From: Pseudomonas lactucae
GTDB taxonomy: Bacteria; Pseudomonadota; Gammaproteobacteria; Pseudomonadales; Pseudomonadaceae
Length of the DNA: 37,270 bases
Direction: 5' to 3'
Assembly: GCF_016937615.1 (NCBI RefSeq)
Contig: NZ_JAFHKI010000082.1
Span: forward strand, 1 to 37,270
Below are positions 34,070-37,270 of the stretch, in pieces; position 1 is the first letter of the stretch, and each line of letters opens with the position of its first letter. The translations under genes and the position numbers were made by a program. The notes beneath the pieces were generated by a model. That model worked only from the letters and a program-made list of their open reading frames with translations, was not told where the DNA came from and made no database searches.

Positions 34070-36517
34070 ATGCTGTTGTTGTGGATACTGGTTCTGGTGG
34101 TCGGCGTTGCTTACCTGGCACACCGCCGCACCGCGCCCCTGCCCGCCTTGGGCGTGGTCGCCGTCTACCTGTTGGCGATGGGCGCCTGGAGCCATGCCCC
34201 GGGTTGGCTGCTGCTGATCTTATGGGTGTTGATCGCCGTGATCGCGGTGCCCCTGTTGCTGCCCGACCTGCGTCGCCAATACTTCACCAAACCGCTGTTC
34301 AACTGGTTTCAGAAAGTTCTGCCGCCGATGTCCGAAACCGAGCGCGACGCCATTGACGCCGGCACCGTATGGTGGGACGGCGAGTTGTTCAGCGGTCGCC
34401 CCGACTGGGACAAATTGCTGGCCTACCCCAAGGCGCAACTGAGCGAAGAAGAACAGGCCTTTATTGACGGCCCCACCGAAGAACTCTGTGCCATGGTCAG
34501 CGACTGGGAAATCGGCCAGGCCATGGACCTGCCGCCCGCCGCCTGGGAGCACATCAAGACCCACGGTTTCTTCGCCCTGATTATTCCCAGGGAATACGGC
34601 GGCAAGGGCTTCTCCGCCTACGCCCACTCCCAGGTCGCGATGAAGCTGGCCACCCGCAGCGGCGACCTGGCGTCCACCGTGATGGTGCCCAACTCACTGG
34701 GCCCGGCCGAACTGCTGCTGCACTACGGCACCGAAGAACAACGCAGCCACTATTTGCCGCGCCTGGCGCGTGGCGATGATATTCCATGCTTCGCCCTCAC
34801 CGGCCCGCTGGCCGGCTCCGACGCCGGCGCCATGCCCGACACCGGCGTGATCTGCAAAGGCGAATGGGAAGGCCAGGAAACCCTCGGCCTGCGCCTGAAC
34901 TGGGAAAAACGCTACATCACCCTCGGCCCGGTCGCGACCTTGCTCGGGTTGGCGTTCAAAGCGTATGACCCCGACCACCTGCTGGGCGACGAGGAAGATC
35001 TGGGCATCAGCCTGGCATTGATTCCCACCGATACCCCCGGCGTGGAAATCGGCCGCCGCCACCTGCCACTGGGCGCCGCATTCATGAACGGCCCCAATTC
35101 CGGCAAGGACGTCTTTATCCCCCTGACCTACCTCATCGGCGGCCAGGACATGCTCGGCAAGGGCTGGATGATGCTGATGAACTGCCTGTCGGTGGGCCGT
35201 TCGATTTCCCTGCCGGCGGTCGGTACCGGCGCGGCCAAGTTCACCAGCCTGGTGACCGGCCAATATGCCCAGGTCCGCGAACAATTCAACGTGCCGCTGT
35301 CGGCGTTCGAAGGTATCCAGGAAGCCCTGGCGCGTATCGGCGGCAACGCCTGGCTGATGGACAGCGCGCGCATGCTCACCGCCAACGCCGTCGACCTGGG
35401 CGAAAAACCCTCGGTGCTGTCGGCAATCCTCAAGTACCACCTCACCGAGCGTGGTCGCGAGTGCATCAGCCACGCCATGGACGTACACGGCGGCAAGGGC
35501 ATCATCATGGGCCCGAACAACTACCTGGGCCGCAGCTGGCAAGGCGCACCGATCTTCATCACCGTGGAGGGCGCGAATATCCTCTCGCGCAACCTGATGA
35601 TCTTCGGCCAGGGCGCCATCCGCTGCCATCCGTTCGTACTCAAGGAAATGGCACTGGCCGGTCGTGAAGACCGCGACCAGGCCCTGAAGGAGTTCGATGG
35701 CCTGCTGATGCAACATATCGGCTTTGCCGTGAGCAACGCCGCCAGCACCCTCGTGCTGAACCTCGGTATCGGACACTTCGAGAAAGCGCCGGGCAACCGC
35801 TTGAGCCAGGGCTACTTCCGTGCGCTCAACCGCCAGGCCGCCGCGTTCGCCCTGCTCGCCGACTTGAGCATGATGCTGCTGGGCGGCGAGCTGAAACGCC
35901 GCGAACGCCTGTCGGCACGCCTAGGCGATGTGCTGAGCCATATGTACCTGGCCTCGGCGGCGCTCAAGCGTTACCACGACCTGGATTCACCGGACCACCT
36001 GGAACCGCTGTTCGCCTGGGCCATGGAAGAAAGCCTCGGCGAATCGGAGCGTGCCCTGGATGAATTGCTGAGCAACTTCCCGAACAAGGTGCTCGGCTGC
36101 CTGCTGCGGGTGATCGTGTTCCCGTTCGGCCGCCGTCATACCGGGCCGTCCGACGCATTGGACGCCGAAGTGGCCGCCGTGATCGGCCGCGCCAAGGGCG
36201 ATCCGACCCTGGAAGAATTGCTCGCCGGCTGCTACCGCCCGCAATCGGCAGAGGATCCGGTCGGCGCCTTGCAACACGCCTACGACCTGCTCGGCGCCAG
36301 CCATGAGTTGCAGAAAAAGCTCCACATCGCACTTAAAAGCGGCCAGATAAAACCGAGTGCCGGCGAGCATGCCATCGACGCCGCCCTGAACGCTGGCGTG
36401 CTGCAACCGGCCGAGGCGCAGACCCTGCGTAACGCCGAAGCAGCGCGGCGCAAGGTGATCGACGTGGATGATTTCAACAAGGAAGAACTGACCCAGGCAC
36501 AGGGCAAAGTCCGCTGA
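34070..36517 (+). CDS. fadE: Acyl-CoA dehydrogenase FadE
   Basis: An 815-residue FadE-type acyl-CoA dehydrogenase, the first enzyme of fatty acid beta-oxidation. Two N-terminal hydrophobic segments (about 1-17 and 27-62) likely bind the membrane. The dehydrogenase core includes PNSLGPAELLLHYGTEEQRSHYLPRLARGDDIPCFALTGPLAGSDAGA, DVHGGKGIIMGPNNYLGRSWQ, and GANILSRNLMIFGQGA. The C-terminal FadE-specific domain runs to the end. GGAGGA directly upstream supports the ATG at 34070, 17 codons inside the open frame. The length equals the family norm (~815). Confidence 0.96.
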   Translation: MLLLWILVLVVGVAYLAHRRTAPLPALGVVAVYLLAMGAWSHAPGWLLLILWVLIAVIAVPLLLPDLRRQYFTKPLFNWFQKVLPPMSETERDAIDAGTVWWDGELFSGRPDWDKLLAYPKAQLSEEEQAFIDGPTEELCAMVSDWEIGQAMDLPPAAWEHIKTHGFFALIIPREYGGKGFSAYAHSQVAMKLATRSGDLASTVMVPNSLGPAELLLHYGTEEQRSHYLPRLARGDDIPCFALTGPLAGSDAGAMPDTGVICKGEWEGQETLGLRLNWEKRYITLGPVATLLGLAFKAYDPDHLLGDEEDLGISLALIPTDTPGVEIGRRHLPLGAAFMNGPNSGKDVFIPLTYLIGGQDMLGKGWMMLMNCLSVGRSISLPAVGTGAAKFTSLVTGQYAQVREQFNVPLSAFEGIQEALARIGGNAWLMDSARMLTANAVDLGEKPSVLSAILKYHLTERGRECISHAMDVHGGKGIIMGPNNYLGRSWQGAPIFITVEGANILSRNLMIFGQGAIRCHPFVLKEMALAGREDRDQALKEFDGLLMQHIGFAVSNAASTLVLNLGIGHFEKAPGNRLSQGYFRALNRQAAAFALLADLSMMLLGGELKRRERLSARLGDVLSHMYLASAALKRYHDLDSPDHLEPLFAWAMEESLGESERALDELLSNFPNKVLGCLLRVIVFPFGRRHTGPSDALDAEVAAVIGRAKGDPTLEELLAGCYRPQSAEDPVGALQHAYDLLGASHELQKKLHIALKSGQIKPSAGEHAIDAALNAGVLQPAEAQTLRNAEAARRKVIDVDDFNKEELTQAQGKVR

Positions 36518-36535
36518 GTCGAGCGGTCATATAAA

Positions 36536-36573
36536 AACGGGCGCGAGGGGCATATACTCTCGCGCCCGTTTTT
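36536..36573 (+). terminator. Rho-independent terminator after fadE
   Basis: A perfect 12-bp stem AACGGGCGCGAG / CTCGCGCCCGTT with an 11-base loop is followed directly by TTT. It lies 19 bp past the fadE stop and 20 bp before the next start. Confidence 0.85.
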
Positions 36574-36592
36574 GCTTTAGAGGACTTATCTC

Positions 36593-37000
36593 GTGTCCAA
36601 CGTCGTTGCCGATCATCTCGTCTTGCTCGACCACTTGCGCAGCATCCTGGTTGCCGTCGGCGAAGCCGAACAGGTACCCGAGGAGAGCCACACCCTGTTC
36701 CTGGAGCGCTTTGACGAATTGCGCGCGCTGCTGCCGATCGACCCGATCGAGAGCCAGTACCTGGGCCAGGACCTGATGAGCCAGGTCATCCTGCGCTACC
36801 CGCAAATTGCCCACCTGGTGCCGCGCGACCTGCTGTGGTTCTTTGGCGGCGATTGCCTGCACTTCATGCCCGACGAAGAACTGGACCTGTACCAGGCCCT
36901 GGAAGAACGTCGTTATGAAGCCGAACAGAACGACGAACCGTTCGACTGGAACCAGGAAAAGCAGCTGCTGGCCATGCCTCAGGATCAGAGCAAGCACTGA
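36593..37000 (+). CDS. PA2817-family conserved protein
   Basis: A 135-residue acidic cytoplasmic protein of the PA2817 family, usually found near fadE in pseudomonads (from memory). It opens with GTG behind AGAGGA. Landmarks are HLVLLDHLRSILVAVGEAEQVPEESHTLFLERFDELR and VPRDLLWFFGGDCLHFMPDEELDLYQALEERRYE. No enzymatic motif is visible; its function is unknown. A terminator separates it from fadE, so it may have its own promoter or depend on read-through. Confidence 0.88.
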   Translation: MSNVVADHLVLLDHLRSILVAVGEAEQVPEESHTLFLERFDELRALLPIDPIESQYLGQDLMSQVILRYPQIAHLVPRDLLWFFGGDCLHFMPDEELDLYQALEERRYEAEQNDEPFDWNQEKQLLAMPQDQSKH

Positions 37001-37017
37001 CCCACCCGTCTTGAGGT

Positions 37018-37128
37018 GAGCGGGCTTGCTGTGGCGAGCGGGCTTGCTCCCGTGACGGCCGGACAGCTGTGAGATATCAACCTGATGCCCCGCTGTCAAA
37101 TGTGGGAGGGGGCTTGCCCCCGATGGCG
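37018..37128. repeat. REP cluster
   Basis: GAGCGGGCTTGCT occurs twice with an 18-bp period (37018-37030, 37036-37048). A canonical fluorescens REP (TGTGGGAGGGGGCTTGCC..., 37101-37128) follows. Likely acts as transcript end for the PA2817-like gene. Confidence 0.7.
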
Positions 37129-37139
37129 GCTTGTCAGGC

Positions 37140-37270
37140 GACTATTTTTTTGGATCTGACCGAGTACATATCCATTCCTGCGGTAACGGCCACTTAGGGT
37201 TACGCCCTTACGGCGTGTCACTTTTGTAAAGGCACAAAAGTAACCAAAAGGCCTTCGCCCCAACACTCGG
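37140..37270. repeat. Dispersed non-coding repeat, left part, cut by the window end
   Basis: The sequence from about 37140 on (TTTTTTTGGATCTGACCGAG..., CACTTAGGGTTACGCCC..., AAAGTAACCAAAAGGCC) is non-coding. It closely resembles a block I remember as dispersed in fluorescens-group genomes. Its last 11 bases, CCAACACTCGG, equal bases 1-11 of the window, where the rest of the same block begins. Confidence 0.6.

Noticed and set aside
37018..37128. Short spaced repeats as a CRISPR array
   Set aside because: Only two 13-bp direct copies with an 18-bp period and REP sequence content; no cas genes and no regular spacers.

Overview
The window is GC-rich chromosomal DNA that looks like the Pseudomonas fluorescens group. 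The signs are an RdgC that begins MWFKN, a tRNA-Asp/tRNA-Val pair, a FadE plus PA2817-like pair, a yadGH-type exporter, and several copies of the fluorescens-type REP palindrome (TGTGGGAGGGGGCTTGC...). The left half (1-22 kb) is accessory catabolic DNA. The right half (22-37 kb) is mostly conserved housekeeping and transport genes.

Layout. (1) 20-9492, minus strand: a tight catabolic operon in the order ThDP-dependent decarboxylase/lyase (frameshifted), aldehyde dehydrogenase, atypical SDR, seven-Asp-box propeller protein, one-domain extradiol-dioxygenase-like VOC protein, PF06684 'AA_synth' protein, MhpA-like flavin hydroxylase, MhpD-like hydratase, AraC regulator. An IclR regulator (9732-10490, plus) diverges from it across an AT-rich region that holds a perfect TGTGA-N6-TCACA palindrome. 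(2) 10511-14875, minus: APC permease, aldehyde dehydrogenase and outer-membrane porin, probably an uptake and oxidation operon. Its 416-bp upstream region is rich in inverted repeats. (3) 15292-17430: chemoreceptor with a large periplasmic sensor. (4) 17476-22182: a second AraC regulator, paralogous to the first, diverges from a class III aminotransferase, a third aldehyde dehydrogenase and a cytochrome b561.

(5) 22311-22600, minus: tRNA-Val and tRNA-Asp with a clear promoter and terminator. (6) 22711-28763: rdgC, a BASS-family transporter, a guanidine-II (mini-ykkC) riboswitch followed by a sugE/gdx guanidinium exporter, an LplT-PlsC fusion, a TDT-family channel and a cupin. (7) 28806-33880: MFS transporter carrying two frameshifts, TetR regulator, yadGH-like ABC exporter, glutathione S-transferase, transglutaminase-like protein. 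(8) 34070-37000: fadE and its PA2817-like partner.

How it fits together. Regions 1-4 read as linked gene sets for uptake (porin, permease), sensing (chemoreceptor) and oxidation (three aldehyde dehydrogenases, aminotransferase, hydroxylase, ring-cleavage enzyme, hydratase) of one or more aromatic or amine substrates. The substrate cannot be named from sequence. The first operon has no MhpC-type hydrolase or MhpE-type aldolase and includes two proteins of unclear role, so it is the best candidate for an undescribed pathway.

Cautions. Three single-base frameshifts (one in the ThDP gene, two in the MFS gene) all look like a lost base in GC-rich DNA. They may be sequencing errors rather than true gene decay. 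The two ends of the window carry adjoining parts of what looks like one dispersed repeat, which suggests that the piece ends in repeats.
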